Under the pieces are notes generated by a model. It was given only the letters and a program-made list of their open reading frames with translations. It had not been told where the DNA came from and made no database searches. DNA of 39,940 nucleotides, from positions 1 through 39,940 of the forward strand of contig JAEESX010000006.1 of the NCBI GenBank assembly GCA_016290145.1. The letters are read 5' to 3'. Both the position numbers and the translations under genes were made by a program. The DNA comes from Caryophanales bacterium. GTDB taxonomy: Bacteria > Bacillota_I > Bacilli_A > RFN20 > CAG-826. Below are positions 27,248-36,875 of this stretch, piece by piece. The first letter of the stretch is position 1; the number at the start of each line of letters is the position of its first letter.

Positions 27248-28411
27248 AACTTCACTGACTAATTGACCAGTCTTCTCGATTGAGAAATGGTCCTTATAAT
27301 AGGCTCGGTTAAGATCTCCGAGTCTTTTTCTTTCTTCATCGGATAGTTTTGCCATCTTATCAATAGCCACGCTAATCGCGGTTTTATCTGCTTGAGCAAC
27401 GAATCCACCTTTAGAAGCATTAAGGACATCTCTACCATCGCCTTCAAGGACACCGATGATTGGTTTTCCAAACGCCATAGACATCGCTAATTTATTTGGA
27501 ATTGTTTTACCAACATAGCCATCACCTTTTAATGAGACATATAAAACATCCGCTGCTTCAAAATACGCTGCTGCTCTTTGTGCGGGAATTGGTCCATGAT
27601 AAATGACTCTGTCTTCTAAACCATATTGTTTGATTAAAAATTGAAGTTCTTCGGTTTTTGGGCCCATACCGATGACATGGAATTTAATATCTTTATCTTC
27701 CACTAACGCCATGGCTTCAGGAATGAGATTGATTAATTGAATAGTGCCTAAGTTACCACAGTAGAGAATATTTGTTTTGCCATCTAACTTCACTGGTTCA
27801 GCTTCACATTTTTCCACAAGAGATGGTAAAGCGGCGAATGAGGTTTTCTTGTCTAACTTTAAAACTTTTTGGAAATATTCGTTATAAGATGGGGAACCAA
27901 AAATGACGTGATCAACTTTGTCATATAATCCTCTAGACCACTTATAAAGAACTTTGTACATTAATGATTTTTCTCTCACGGCATGAGTGACCAAAACACT
28001 TTCTGGCCATAAGTCAACACAGTGAACAACATGCTTAACATGATGTTTCTTTTTGTATAAGTTTCCTGCGGATAAAATTGTCACAGGAGACAAGGACATA
28101 GAATAAACAATATCGAATTTTTCTTTGCAATTCCTGACCCATTTCTTAGAATTGGCCCAAAATGAAAGATAATTTTTGATAATAGATAAACGAGACTTTT
28201 TACGAGCAATTAAATTAACACGATGGACTTTAACACCGTTGATAATTTCGAATTTCACTTTCCTATATTCTGGGATGATTTGACCATAACCGTAGTTTGG
28301 TTTGCCTGTTAAAACTGTGACATCATGTCCGAGTTTAACGAGCTCTTCACAGACGTTAGTGAAAACAATATTTTCTGGGTAATAATACTGACAGACCGCT
28401 AATATCTTCAT
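27227..28411 (-). CDS. Glycosyltransferase, GT4 family (WcaI/WbuB-like)
   Basis: A 394-residue GT4 glycosyltransferase whose start resembles the WcaI/WbuB group: ILAVCQYYYPENIVFTNVCE, LGHDVTVLTGKPNYGYG. The donor domain includes NILYCGNLGTIQLINLIPEA near residue 212 and IPNKLAMSMAFGKPIIGVL near residues 311-330. SVLVTHAVREKS and LYKWSRGLYDKVDHVI fit the acceptor domain. No signal peptide. The start has no ribosome site, and a TATAAA box lies 9 nt upstream inside the small palindrome CTCTAT-TTT-ATAGAG (28415-28429). It converges on and overlaps the previous glycosyltransferase gene by 21 bp. Confidence 0.9.
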   Translation of the reverse strand: MKILAVCQYYYPENIVFTNVCEELVKLGHDVTVLTGKPNYGYGQIIPEYRKVKFEIINGVKVHRVNLIARKKSRLSIIKNYLSFWANSKKWVRNCKEKFDIVYSMSLSPVTILSAGNLYKKKHHVKHVVHCVDLWPESVLVTHAVREKSLMYKVLYKWSRGLYDKVDHVIFGSPSYNEYFQKVLKLDKKTSFAALPSLVEKCEAEPVKLDGKTNILYCGNLGTIQLINLIPEAMALVEDKDIKFHVIGMGPKTEELQFLIKQYGLEDRVIYHGPIPAQRAAAYFEAADVLYVSLKGDGYVGKTIPNKLAMSMAFGKPIIGVLEGDGRDVLNASKGGFVAQADKTAISVAIDKMAKLSDEERKRLGDLNRAYYKDHFSIEKTGQLVSEVLLQEVK

Positions 28412-28414
28412 GCT

Positions 28415-28536
28415 CTCTATTTTATAGAGTGAGAGTGGGATTTTCCACTAATAAAAGAGCATTTATTCATTTTTGTCCTTTTAGCATTTTTTAAATAATA
28501 ATTTAATCGGGACCAAAAAATGTATATGATTATATT
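28415..28536. promoter_or_regulatory. Divergent promoter region of a glycosyltransferase and the flippase
   Basis: Minus strand: TATAAA at 28421-28426 in a 6-bp inverted repeat (28415-28429), 9 nt from the ATG at 28411. Plus strand: TATGAT at 28525-28530 and TATATT at 28531-28536, 9 and 3 nt from the ATG at 28540. No ribosome site on either side. A further short repeat AGTGG/CCACT lies at 28434-28449. Confidence 0.45.
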
Positions 28537-28539
28537 TAC

Positions 28540-30072
28540 ATGAAAGAGAACACCAGAATTAACGTTATCGTCAATATAATAAGGACACTTGTTTTGACCT
28601 TATTATCTTTCATTACCTTCCCATGGATCTGCCGTTATCTAGGTGATTCAATGGTTGGCGCCTATACATGGGCTAACACTTTTGTGGCATATTTCTTAAT
28701 TCTCGCCAAGATTGGTATTCCAAATTTAGCGGTTAGAGAATGTGTTAAGGTGAGAGACGATAAAGAAAAGTTATCTAATAAAGTTCAAGGATTCTTCTTA
28801 CTCCAATTAATCGCCACAATGCTTTCATTTGGCTTAATGTGTATGGTTGTTTTCTCCGTACCAGCATTAAGAGATTCCAGTGCGATTATCTTTATCTTAT
28901 CCATTAACTTCATCGTTGGTGCTTTCTCATTTGAATGGGTCTTCATTGCATTAGAAAAACAATTCTATATGTCCGTTAGATCCATCGTTGCTTTAACATT
29001 ATGTGCAATCTTAGTTATCGCTTTAGTTACTAACCCAAGTGATATTTATATCTATTCATTAATCGCTGTTAGTGTGACAGTGATTACCACTATCGCAAAC
29101 TTATTCTATGTTCGTAAGTTTGTTTCATTTAAAAAGACAATGCCATATTCCTTTAAGGAGTATGTAAAACCACTTTGTATTTTATGCACACTTTCATTAG
29201 TGATTTCCTTATATAACCAAACCGATACCTTTATCTTAGGTTTCATTGATGATGGTAAAAACGAAGTTGCTAGTTACTCCGTAGGTATTAAAGGTATTGA
29301 TATCATCATCGGTATTATTGCTGGATTATCAACAGTCTTTATTCCAAGAAGTGCGTACTACTATGGCAAGGAAGATAAGAGATTCTTTAAGAACTTAACC
29401 AAGTATTCTATGAATATTTGTTTCTTTATTGTTATGCCCGCAATTGTCACTATGGCGGTTTTAGCAAAGCCAATCTGTTCTTTAATCTCTGGTAACTTTG
29501 ATTATTCTTCTCCAACCGCAGAATATGTTAATGCACCATGGGTATTAGTTATCTTATGTTCTATGATGCTCACCTATTCTTTAGGCGATATCATATACGG
29601 CCAAATCTTACTTCCTATGAAGAAAGAGAAATACTATCTCATCGCTATGTTAACTGGAACATTGCTTAACGTTGGATTATCAATCCTCTTAGGTAAATTT
29701 GTTGCCGAGAAAGTCAGTTGGATGTCTCCTGCAATGGGCGTCGCTATCGGTACCGCGGCAACAGACTTATTAATGATCATCTTCTTAGTGTCTCTCACTT
29801 GGAAATGGGTCAAAGAAGCTATCTTCAATATGAATACACTCAAACTCTTAGTGGCCAACCTTATCATCTTAGGTATTTCATTATTGCTTAACATCCCACT
29901 GTCTAACTTATGGGCGCATATGAATCTATCAGATACAGTAAGTGCTATCTTACAGATGGTATCAATCGTAGTTATCGATGCAATTGTCTACTTAGTGTTC
30001 TTAGGTGTTACAAAAGAAAATCTTGTTTCATCCTTCCTTAGAAAGAAAGAAAAGGTTGAGGAAAACCTATAA
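28540..30072 (+). CDS. Oligosaccharide flippase (Wzx-like, MATE/MVF superfamily)
   Basis: A 510-residue membrane protein with about 14 predicted helices. The N-terminal pattern NIIRTLVL, SFITFPWICRYLGDSMVGAY is typical of polysaccharide-biosynthesis flippases, as are the central YNQTDTFILGF (helix 7 region) and FIPRSAYYYGK segments. It should move lipid-linked glycan units across the membrane. The arginine of NIIRT is coded by AGG at 28582-28584, and Arg or Lys is usual at that position in this family. A clear terminator follows. With the three glycosyltransferases upstream it forms a compact glycan module. The matching polymerase is not seen in the window. Confidence 0.92.
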   Translation: MKENTRINVIVNIIRTLVLTLLSFITFPWICRYLGDSMVGAYTWANTFVAYFLILAKIGIPNLAVRECVKVRDDKEKLSNKVQGFFLLQLIATMLSFGLMCMVVFSVPALRDSSAIIFILSINFIVGAFSFEWVFIALEKQFYMSVRSIVALTLCAILVIALVTNPSDIYIYSLIAVSVTVITTIANLFYVRKFVSFKKTMPYSFKEYVKPLCILCTLSLVISLYNQTDTFILGFIDDGKNEVASYSVGIKGIDIIIGIIAGLSTVFIPRSAYYYGKEDKRFFKNLTKYSMNICFFIVMPAIVTMAVLAKPICSLISGNFDYSSPTAEYVNAPWVLVILCSMMLTYSLGDIIYGQILLPMKKEKYYLIAMLTGTLLNVGLSILLGKFVAEKVSWMSPAMGVAIGTAATDLLMIIFLVSLTWKWVKEAIFNMNTLKLLVANLIILGISLLLNIPLSNLWAHMNLSDTVSAILQMVSIVVIDAIVYLVFLGVTKENLVSSFLRKKEKVEENL

Positions 30073-30097
30073 AATAGGCGATTTAAGAAAAGAAAGT

Positions 30098-30130
30098 AAA
30101 ACGGACGAGCAATTAACCGTCCGTTTTTTA
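30098..30130 (+). terminator. Terminator after the flippase gene
   Basis: AAAACGGACG (30098-30107) pairs with CGTCCGTTTT (30118-30127) around a 10-nt loop and ends in T6. It lies 25 nt after the stop codon. Confidence 0.85.
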
Positions 30131-30136
30131 TTCATT

Positions 30137-30164
30137 AAAAAAGACCGCTATTTCTAACGGTCTT
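30137..30164 (-). terminator. Terminator of the opp-LRR operon
   Basis: On the minus strand AAGACCG (30158-30164) pairs with CGGTCTT (30141-30147) around a 10-nt loop, followed by T6 (30137-30142). It lies just after the LRR gene stop codon, back to back with the flippase terminator. Confidence 0.8.
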
Positions 30165-30172
30165 AGTTTTGT

Positions 30173-32404
30173 TTAGATTTCTTGTGGATTACCACTAGCA
30201 TCTGGTGCCCAATAATGACGACCATCGACTCTTTCTTCGCCATCTCCTAAGAGATAGTATTCTTCGACTGTGCCATCGTGCCAGTTTCTTCCAAAGTTAA
30301 TCTTCTTACCACCTGTATGAGCAGCGGCATATGTACGGGAGATATAGACGTTCATCTTTTCTCCAGCGTTTGCGCGGCACTCAACAAATGCTTTTGTAAG
30401 AACTTCAGTAACTGCTACTGGAAGAACAACATGTTCTAATTTGTATGTTCTATAGAACGCATCGGTCTTAATAGAAGAAACTGTTTCTGGAAGTTTGACG
30501 CTTTCAAGGTTTTGGCAATTATAGAAGACACCACCATTGATAGCGACGATTCCAAGTTCATCAATTTGAATGTTATTGAGATTTTCGCAACCATAGAATG
30601 CGGAGTTATCAATTCTCATAATGGAATGTGGTAAATCAATTGATTCTAAGTTTGTACAACCTTGGAATGCACTAGCCTTAATGGTTAGCATCTTACTCTT
30701 ATCAAATTGTTCAACTTTAACTTCTGTTAAAGATGTAACACCTTGGAATGCATTAGCACCAATGTGCATCATATTTGGCGAGAACAAGACTTTTGTAGGT
30801 GCAGTTCCTGCGAATGTGTAATGGTTAGAATTTTGTCTTGTGGAACCATCACATCTCATAACGGAATATGGGAATGTGAAGACGTTATCATAACCAGAAA
30901 CGGTTGGATCTGGATCTACTGTGTAGTTGTCATCATATAACTTAATTGTGCTAAGTGAGGAGCAACCTTGGAAGGCTGCTTCTTTGATAACTTGAACACC
31001 TTTAAGTTCATTGCAACCATTGCCTTCATGATCAACACATGGGTATACAGGTTCTTCTTCGCCTTCTCCCTCGCCTTCGCCTGGTTCGCCATCTCTACGT
31101 GCTTCTGTATCATCTTCTTCATCTTCTTCAACTGGAAGAAGTTCATCTTCAAAGTTTCCATAAAGATATAAAGTTTCTAAAGAAGAACAGTTTTGGAAAG
31201 CATAGTCATTAATGTTATAAACATTCTTTGGATAATAGAATTCAGTAAATGCAGTACCTGCAAATGCACCTTCACCAATGAATGAAACATTATCTCTATT
31301 GCTATTGCCTTCGCCCCAAGTAATTGAACTTAACGAAGAGCAACCGTTAAACATGTTGTCATAAACTTTATCTAATGTGTAGTTCACGGATGTTAAGTTT
31401 TCACAACCCATGAAGACACCTTTACCAATTGATTCAAGATTGTTCAAATCAGGAATTGTATTGATATCAGTATTTGCGAAAGCTTCATCGCCTAATGTCT
31501 TTAAAGATGTTGGGATGTTAACTGATGCTAAATCATCACAGTTAGCGAATGCTCTTTTACCAATTGATGTAATCTTAGCGTGTGATCCATCGATGGCTTG
31601 GAGTTTAGAACAACCTTCGAATGTTGAGGCGGAAATTTCATCAAGAGTTTCAGGTAAATCAATATAAGTAATCTTTTGATTATTTCTAAATGCACCTGAA
31701 CAAATACCCTTAACATTTAATTCAGAGAATTTCTTAACATTATTAACTGAGTAGTTTGATTTAATAGCGGCAATTTGTGCTTCAGTTAATGAATCGGAAA
31801 TAATCGCGGTATTATCACTAAAATAATTTGTACCAACATAGATAAGAATGCCACTTGGGATGTCATATAATCCTGTATCATCCTTTAATAAGTTTTCATA
31901 GAATTTGGTGCCAGCGAATGCATCAACACCAATATCCTTTATTTTTTTGCTCCATGTGAAGGAACTTAAATTTTTACAATCAAGGAAAGCATTTTCGCCA
32001 ATCCATTCAATGGTGTTTGGCATAATAACTTTCTTAATTTCTTCGTGTGTGGAGAATGCATAATCCGCAACACCAACAACCTTATATCCTAAAACTTGAG
32101 TTGGGATTCTAAATGTTGATGGGAATTTTTTATCAGATGGAAGTCTATATAAAACTGCGGTTGGTTGTTCGCCTTCTGCCGCCAATTGTTTTGGCGTGAA
32201 GTAATACATAACATTCTCAACGTTAGAATAGTCAGATAAGGCGGTATTACATAAGACTACTGTTGCGGCAACAACGCCAACAAGTAAGAAACCACTAATG
32301 GACAAACCAATAATGTAGTTTCTTTTCTTTGGTGAAATTTTGTTTTTTGGTTTGGGAGTATCGTCAAATACATCCGCACCTAATTCGGAAATATCACGTG
32401 CCAT
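30173..32404 (-). CDS. Leucine-rich-repeat (BspA-type) surface protein
   Basis: A 743-residue protein anchored by one N-terminal membrane helix (about residues 29-52, after a basic stretch) with the rest outside. Residues from about 95 to 670 are BspA-type LRR_5 repeats of about 23 residues, for example SIGKRAFANCDDLASVNIP and the recurrent pattern AFxGCxxLxxIxLP. A very acidic, Gly/Glu-rich insert (about residues 418-455, with two Cys just after it) breaks the repeats. No LPXTG motif or other C-terminal anchor is seen. Its ATG overlaps the oppF stop (TAATG) with an AGGAGG site inside oppF, so it is the last gene of the opp operon. BspA-type proteins bind host or bacterial surfaces; a link to peptide uptake is inferred only from the operon. 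Confidence 0.88.
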   Translation of the reverse strand: MARDISELGADVFDDTPKPKNKISPKKRNYIIGLSISGFLLVGVVAATVVLCNTALSDYSNVENVMYYFTPKQLAAEGEQPTAVLYRLPSDKKFPSTFRIPTQVLGYKVVGVADYAFSTHEEIKKVIMPNTIEWIGENAFLDCKNLSSFTWSKKIKDIGVDAFAGTKFYENLLKDDTGLYDIPSGILIYVGTNYFSDNTAIISDSLTEAQIAAIKSNYSVNNVKKFSELNVKGICSGAFRNNQKITYIDLPETLDEISASTFEGCSKLQAIDGSHAKITSIGKRAFANCDDLASVNIPTSLKTLGDEAFANTDINTIPDLNNLESIGKGVFMGCENLTSVNYTLDKVYDNMFNGCSSLSSITWGEGNSNRDNVSFIGEGAFAGTAFTEFYYPKNVYNINDYAFQNCSSLETLYLYGNFEDELLPVEEDEEDDTEARRDGEPGEGEGEGEEEPVYPCVDHEGNGCNELKGVQVIKEAAFQGCSSLSTIKLYDDNYTVDPDPTVSGYDNVFTFPYSVMRCDGSTRQNSNHYTFAGTAPTKVLFSPNMMHIGANAFQGVTSLTEVKVEQFDKSKMLTIKASAFQGCTNLESIDLPHSIMRIDNSAFYGCENLNNIQIDELGIVAINGGVFYNCQNLESVKLPETVSSIKTDAFYRTYKLEHVVLPVAVTEVLTKAFVECRANAGEKMNVYISRTYAAAHTGGKKINFGRNWHDGTVEEYYLLGDGEERVDGRHYWAPDASGNPQEI

Positions 32405-33447
32405 TATTTCTTACCTCCTAATCTTTCTAATTCTGCTTTGTATGCTTCTAACTCAGGAGTATTGCAACGGACAAAATGCCCTGGTTCAATTTCCACGAGT
32501 TTTGGAGCATCACTTAATACATAATGATGGAGTTCTGCTGGATTATAAGTAATAATCTTCTTCTTTCTTTCGACTTTTGGGTCAGGAATTGGAACAGCAG
32601 ATAACAAGGACTTGGTATATGGGTGGAGAGGAGCTTCGAATAAACGATTGGCTTCTGCGATTTCCACGATATGACCAGCATAGATAACTGCGATTCTATC
32701 AGAAATATATCTAACGACAGACAAGTCGTGAGCGATGAATAAAACAGTCATCTTTCTTTCTTGTTGGAATTCTCTAATGAGGTTTAAGACTTGAGCACGG
32801 ATGGAGACGTCTAATGCGGAAATTGGTTCGTCAGCGATGACAAACTCAGGATTCATAATCATACATCTCGCGATACCGATACGTTGTCTTTGACCACCGG
32901 AGAATTCGTGTGGGTAACGGTTTAAGTATTCTGGACGTAAACCGACTCTTTGCATCATTTGTTGTACTTTTTGTAAACGATCTTCTTCGTCTTTGTAGAG
33001 TTTGAACGCTCTTAAGCCTTCAGAAACGATGTAGTCAATATTGGCTCTGTCGTTTAATGAATCGCCTGGGTCTTGGAAGATCATTTGCATCTTTGTCTTT
33101 AATAAACGTTCAGTTTTCTTTGGAATCTTGCCAGATATCTTCACGTTATTAAATAAGACTTCACCACCGCTAACTTTGTTAATACGGATTAAAGCACGGC
33201 CAATTGTGGTTTTACCGGAACCGGATTCACCAACTAAACCTAAAACTTCACCACGTTTAATATCTAAGTTAAGGTGATTGATAATAACTCTTTCAATAGA
33301 ACCGATTTTAAAGGCAACACGGACGTCTCTCATTTTGACGATTGTATCATCGTCTTCTGGATGGTCCTTTCTACCTTGTTCAAAAATATCGAGTTCTTTT
33401 TCTTCGACTGGAGCTTGCTCTAAGATTTTCTTTTCTTCTTTACTCAT
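32404..33447 (-). CDS. oppF: Oligopeptide ABC transporter ATP-binding protein OppF
   Basis: A 347-residue ABC ATPase. Walker A GESGSGKTT, signature FSGGQRQR, Walker B FVIADEPISALD and the H-loop FIAHDLSVVRYI are in order, and the C-terminal extension with PHPYTKSLLSAVP-like sequence is typical of Opp/Dpp ATPases. I chose ATG 33447 because AGGAGGG lies 8 nt before it; a GTG at 33456 has no room for that site. It overlaps the end of oppD by 8 nt and the start of the LRR gene by one. It pairs with OppD to drive peptide import. Confidence 0.95.
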   Translation of the reverse strand: MSKEEKKILEQAPVEEKELDIFEQGRKDHPEDDDTIVKMRDVRVAFKIGSIERVIINHLNLDIKRGEVLGLVGESGSGKTTIGRALIRINKVSGGEVLFNNVKISGKIPKKTERLLKTKMQMIFQDPGDSLNDRANIDYIVSEGLRAFKLYKDEEDRLQKVQQMMQRVGLRPEYLNRYPHEFSGGQRQRIGIARCMIMNPEFVIADEPISALDVSIRAQVLNLIREFQQERKMTVLFIAHDLSVVRYISDRIAVIYAGHIVEIAEANRLFEAPLHPYTKSLLSAVPIPDPKVERKKKIITYNPAELHHYVLSDAPKLVEIEPGHFVRCNTPELEAYKAELERLGGKK

Positions 33448-34558
33448 CTTCAACACCCTCCTGTCTCTTTAATTCTTCAGCTGCACGTTTCATTCTTGCG
33501 TGTAACTCTTGGATGACTTTTGGTTTCTCCACTTTTGGTGCGCGAGGATCAAGTAACCATGTCTTAGCGCAGTGAGTTGGAGAAATTTGGAACATCGGAG
33601 GTTCCTTAACAAAGTCAATATTCATTGCATATTCATTACGTGGAGCAAAGGCATCGCCGATAATCTCACTAGAGAATGAAGGTGGATTACCTTTGATGTA
33701 GCTTAATGCTTCATCCTTACTACCTAATTGTGGTAAGGAGGCTAATAATGCCCATGTGTATGGGTGTGCAGGATTGTAAAAGACGTCTTCAACTGTGCCG
33801 TATTCGACAATTTGTCCACCATACATAACGGCGATTCTATTAGCAACATTAGCAACAACACCTAAGTCGTGTGTAATGAAGATGGTTGTCCAATGGTATT
33901 CTTCTTGTAACTCTTTAATAAGAGCGATGATTTGTGCTTGAACAGTAACGTCCAAAGCGGTTGTTGGTTCGTCACAGATTAAGATTTCTGGACGGCACGC
34001 TAATGCGATAGCGATAACAACTCTTTGTCTCATACCACCGGAATATTGGAATGGGTAGTCATCATAACGCGCTTCTGCGTTAGGAATACGAACCTTTTTA
34101 AGTAATTTAATGGCCTCTTCTTTAGCTTCTTGTTTGCTGAGTCCGTGATGGAGTCTTAAAACTTCGCTAATTTGGAATCCGATTGTTAACAATGGATTTA
34201 AAGAAGTCATTGGGTCTTGGAAAATAGTCGCAATTCTCTTACCGCGGATTGGTCTCCAATCTTCATCGGTTTTGAATTTGGCTAAGTTCATGCCATCAAA
34301 GAGAATGGAACCGCTTGTGACAAAACCATTCTTTTCAAGCATACCTGTAAATGTTTTTGTGGTAACTGATTTACCTGAACCTGATTCACCAACGATAGCG
34401 AGTGTTTCACCTTTATAGACTTTGAAGGAGATGTTACGAATAACATTGATCTTCTTACCACGAACGGTAAAACCAACGCTTAAGTTTTGAACATCGACAA
34501 CCACTTCTGGTTCTTTGGTCTCAGGTGTTTCTTTTAAGATTTCTTTTTCTTTAGACAT
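33440..34558 (-). CDS. oppD: Oligopeptide ABC transporter ATP-binding protein OppD
   Basis: A 372-residue ABC ATPase with Walker A GESGSGKSV, Q-loop FQDPMTSLNP, signature YSGGMRQR, Walker B LICDEPTTALD and H-loop FITHDLGVVA. The C-terminal HPYTWALLASLPQ and a cysteine near PTHCAKTWL resemble the Opp/Dpp C-terminal domain, which in some members binds an Fe-S cluster using several Cys; only one is obvious here. An AGGAGG site over the oppC stop codon gives tight coupling. Confidence 0.95.
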   Translation of the reverse strand: MSKEKEILKETPETKEPEVVVDVQNLSVGFTVRGKKINVIRNISFKVYKGETLAIVGESGSGKSVTTKTFTGMLEKNGFVTSGSILFDGMNLAKFKTDEDWRPIRGKRIATIFQDPMTSLNPLLTIGFQISEVLRLHHGLSKQEAKEEAIKLLKKVRIPNAEARYDDYPFQYSGGMRQRVVIAIALACRPEILICDEPTTALDVTVQAQIIALIKELQEEYHWTTIFITHDLGVVANVANRIAVMYGGQIVEYGTVEDVFYNPAHPYTWALLASLPQLGSKDEALSYIKGNPPSFSSEIIGDAFAPRNEYAMNIDFVKEPPMFQISPTHCAKTWLLDPRAPKVEKPKVIQELHARMKRAAEELKRQEGVEDE

Positions 34559-34570
34559 ACCTTAAACCTC

Positions 34571-35653
34571 CTATCGATGTGTTTTTGGGTCGGTAGCATC
34601 GGCTAACGCAAGTCCTAAATAGAAGAACGTAATCGTTAACGGTGCCATGACCATCATTGGAGCTATCAAGAGATGTGGATATTGCATCCAGTAAGTATTC
34701 TTAACAACTGCGGTTAAGATTTGACCTAATGTGATTTGATTGTATGAAACATCAAATGACAAACCGAAGTAAGCTAGGCCGACTTCAGCAGAGATAGCTT
34801 CAGGAATAGCGGTAGAAACAACTGTGATAATGACTGACACAAGATATGGTAATAAGTTGTGGGTAATCATTGCTTTAGATGAACTACCAAGTGTTTGTGA
34901 TGCAATATTATATTCACGGTTACGGATGATGATGATCTGGTTACGGATAAATCCGGCTAAACCAACCCAACCTAACGCGGTCAATAAGAAGACAATAATC
35001 ACGAAAGAGAATTGCTTCATATACGGTTTTAAGATTTGCATCAATAAGATATCAAGTAATAATGTTGGTAAGTTGTTAACAAAGTTACGGAATTCAATAA
35101 GGATAGGATCTAACCATTTGAAGTAACCCCATAAACTACCAATAACGATGCCGAGGATGGTATCAATTAAAGCGACAACAACACCTAAGATTAAGGAGAG
35201 TTGGCTGCCCTTCCAAACGAGCCACCATAAGTCACCACCAGCAAAGTATTTATCATCACTTGGATAGAAAACGCCGAACCAGTGTTCCCAGTTTGGAAGA
35301 ATAATTTCTTTCCAGTTGTATTTTGTGTTGCCATAAGCCGCACCATTAAGTTGCAAGAGTGGATAATTTCTCATTAATGGGCCAAAGATTGTGAAGAAAA
35401 TCAAAAGTCCTAAAATGACTAAGCACACAATAACGAGTGGATTTTTGAATAAGTATTTAAATGTCATTGACCAATATGAATATGGTGTGGCATCTAATTT
35501 TTCGATCTTTTCATCAGATGTACCGACGACAGTGAATAATTTTTCAATATCAGTGTCGATGGTTTTTTCGACCCCCACAGCATCCGCTAAACGAGGATCG
35601 TCATCGATTACTTGGAATAATTTTTCATCATTAACTTTATTATTCTTTTTCAT
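34571..35653 (-). CDS. oppC: Oligopeptide ABC transporter permease OppC
   Basis: A 360-residue permease. A 65-residue cytoplasmic N-terminus precedes the first helix (PLVIVCLVILGLLIFFTIFG), then an extracellular loop of about 75 residues, and a BPD_transp_1 core of five helices with the EAA-type loop REYNIASQTLGSSSKAMITHNLLP near residues 245-268. It pairs with OppB to form the channel. The N-terminus and first loop are longer than in typical OppC (about 300 residues). It begins 14 nt after oppB with an AAGGAG site. Confidence 0.93.
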   Translation of the reverse strand: MKKNNKVNDEKLFQVIDDDPRLADAVGVEKTIDTDIEKLFTVVGTSDEKIEKLDATPYSYWSMTFKYLFKNPLVIVCLVILGLLIFFTIFGPLMRNYPLLQLNGAAYGNTKYNWKEIILPNWEHWFGVFYPSDDKYFAGGDLWWLVWKGSQLSLILGVVVALIDTILGIVIGSLWGYFKWLDPILIEFRNFVNNLPTLLLDILLMQILKPYMKQFSFVIIVFLLTALGWVGLAGFIRNQIIIIRNREYNIASQTLGSSSKAMITHNLLPYLVSVIITVVSTAIPEAISAEVGLAYFGLSFDVSYNQITLGQILTAVVKNTYWMQYPHLLIAPMMVMAPLTITFFYLGLALADATDPKTHR

Positions 35654-35667
35654 GATAATTCTCCTTT

Positions 35668-36849
35668 CTAGTTCGTGAAGCTGATACGAGGATCAACTAG
35701 CGCGGTGACTATATCACCGAGTAAATATGAAATAACGGATAAGAAGGCGGTGAACAAAATTAAGCCTTGGATTAACCAAACATTGTTTGAATCATTGGCG
35801 ATGATAAGTGCACGACCAATACCATTAATTGCATACATATTTTCTAAGTAGTAAGAACCCATCAAAGCGCCAATAACAGCACTTGGGAATGTTCTTACTA
35901 ATGGAACGACTGCGTTCCTTAAAATGTGAACTGTCATAATACGGTTTTCACTTAAACCTTTACTACGAGCAAATTTCACGTAGTCGGCGTTAAACTCGTC
36001 GACCATATAACGACGGACCCATAAACCGATACCAGAAGCACCGGTAACACCCATCGTTATAATTGCAGGTAAGTACGATAGGACATTATCTGCGTCATAC
36101 GTATATGGTAATTTAATTAAATTGCATAACAACGCCATCCAAATGTAGTAATAAGCAACACCTGGAATAGCATCAATAATCATAATGTAGCCTTTGCCAA
36201 TCTTATCAAAGACACCGTTTTGGTATTTGGCCATTAAGATACCAAATGGATAACCTAAAGCGAGTTCTAAGATAACTGCAAAGATGCCAATTTTAAATGA
36301 AATGCCCATTCTAGAAAGCATGTAATCTGTAACTAAAGTACCATCATCAACACCGTTTAAATCATAGATACGACCTAAGTCGAATACGATAGTTCTACAA
36401 TCGGTGATGAAACCTTTATATGTGGTTACACCATTGATTGTGGTAAGGTCGAATGATGTTTGACAAATGAGTTTTGGGAATGGAATGACTGAATAGAAGA
36501 ATCTAGCTAATTGTTCTAGCATTGAGCCAGATAAGCCCATTGATTGCTTGAATGATTCACATTGAAGCGCAATGACTTCTGCTGGTTTCTTAATGTCATT
36601 GAATCTTGAACACATTTGTTCTGGGGATTTAGCGATACGGATCAAGAAGAATGTCACCAACATTGCTAATGCAATAGATATTAATGATGACAAAACTCTT
36701 CTAATAGAATAGTGCAAAAGAGGATTGGCAAAGATTCTTTGCATGGCAATTGTATGGCCAAAGAGTACTTTCTTTTTGACCAATATGGAAAAAATGATGA
36801 ATGCTACTACTAAAACAATAAGTGCATATCCAACAATAAATGTAGCCAT
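35668..36849 (-). CDS. oppB: Oligopeptide ABC transporter permease OppB
   Basis: A 393-residue permease. An extra N-terminal helix (residues 5-27) precedes the usual first helix (SLISIALAMLVTFFLIRIA, about residues 55-75). A long external loop of about 110 residues follows, then the five-helix core with the EAA loop YVKFARSKGLSENRIMTVHILRN-like region near residues 290-312. Typical OppB has about 310-330 residues, so both the N-terminus and the loop are enlarged. A strong AAGGAGG site precedes the ATG. A hairpin lies between it and oppA. Confidence 0.93.
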   Translation of the reverse strand: MATFIVGYALIVLVVAFIIFSILVKKKVLFGHTIAMQRIFANPLLHYSIRRVLSSLISIALAMLVTFFLIRIAKSPEQMCSRFNDIKKPAEVIALQCESFKQSMGLSGSMLEQLARFFYSVIPFPKLICQTSFDLTTINGVTTYKGFITDCRTIVFDLGRIYDLNGVDDGTLVTDYMLSRMGISFKIGIFAVILELALGYPFGILMAKYQNGVFDKIGKGYIMIIDAIPGVAYYYIWMALLCNLIKLPYTYDADNVLSYLPAIITMGVTGASGIGLWVRRYMVDEFNADYVKFARSKGLSENRIMTVHILRNAVVPLVRTFPSAVIGALMGSYYLENMYAINGIGRALIIANDSNNVWLIQGLILFTAFLSVISYLLGDIVTALVDPRISFTN

Positions 36850-36875
36850 ATTTTTCCTCCTTTTAAGATAGTAAA

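Noticed and set aside
30173-32404. Sortase-anchored cell-wall protein
   Set aside because: No LPXTG-like motif, C-terminal hydrophobic helix or basic tail is present; the only membrane segment is N-terminal.
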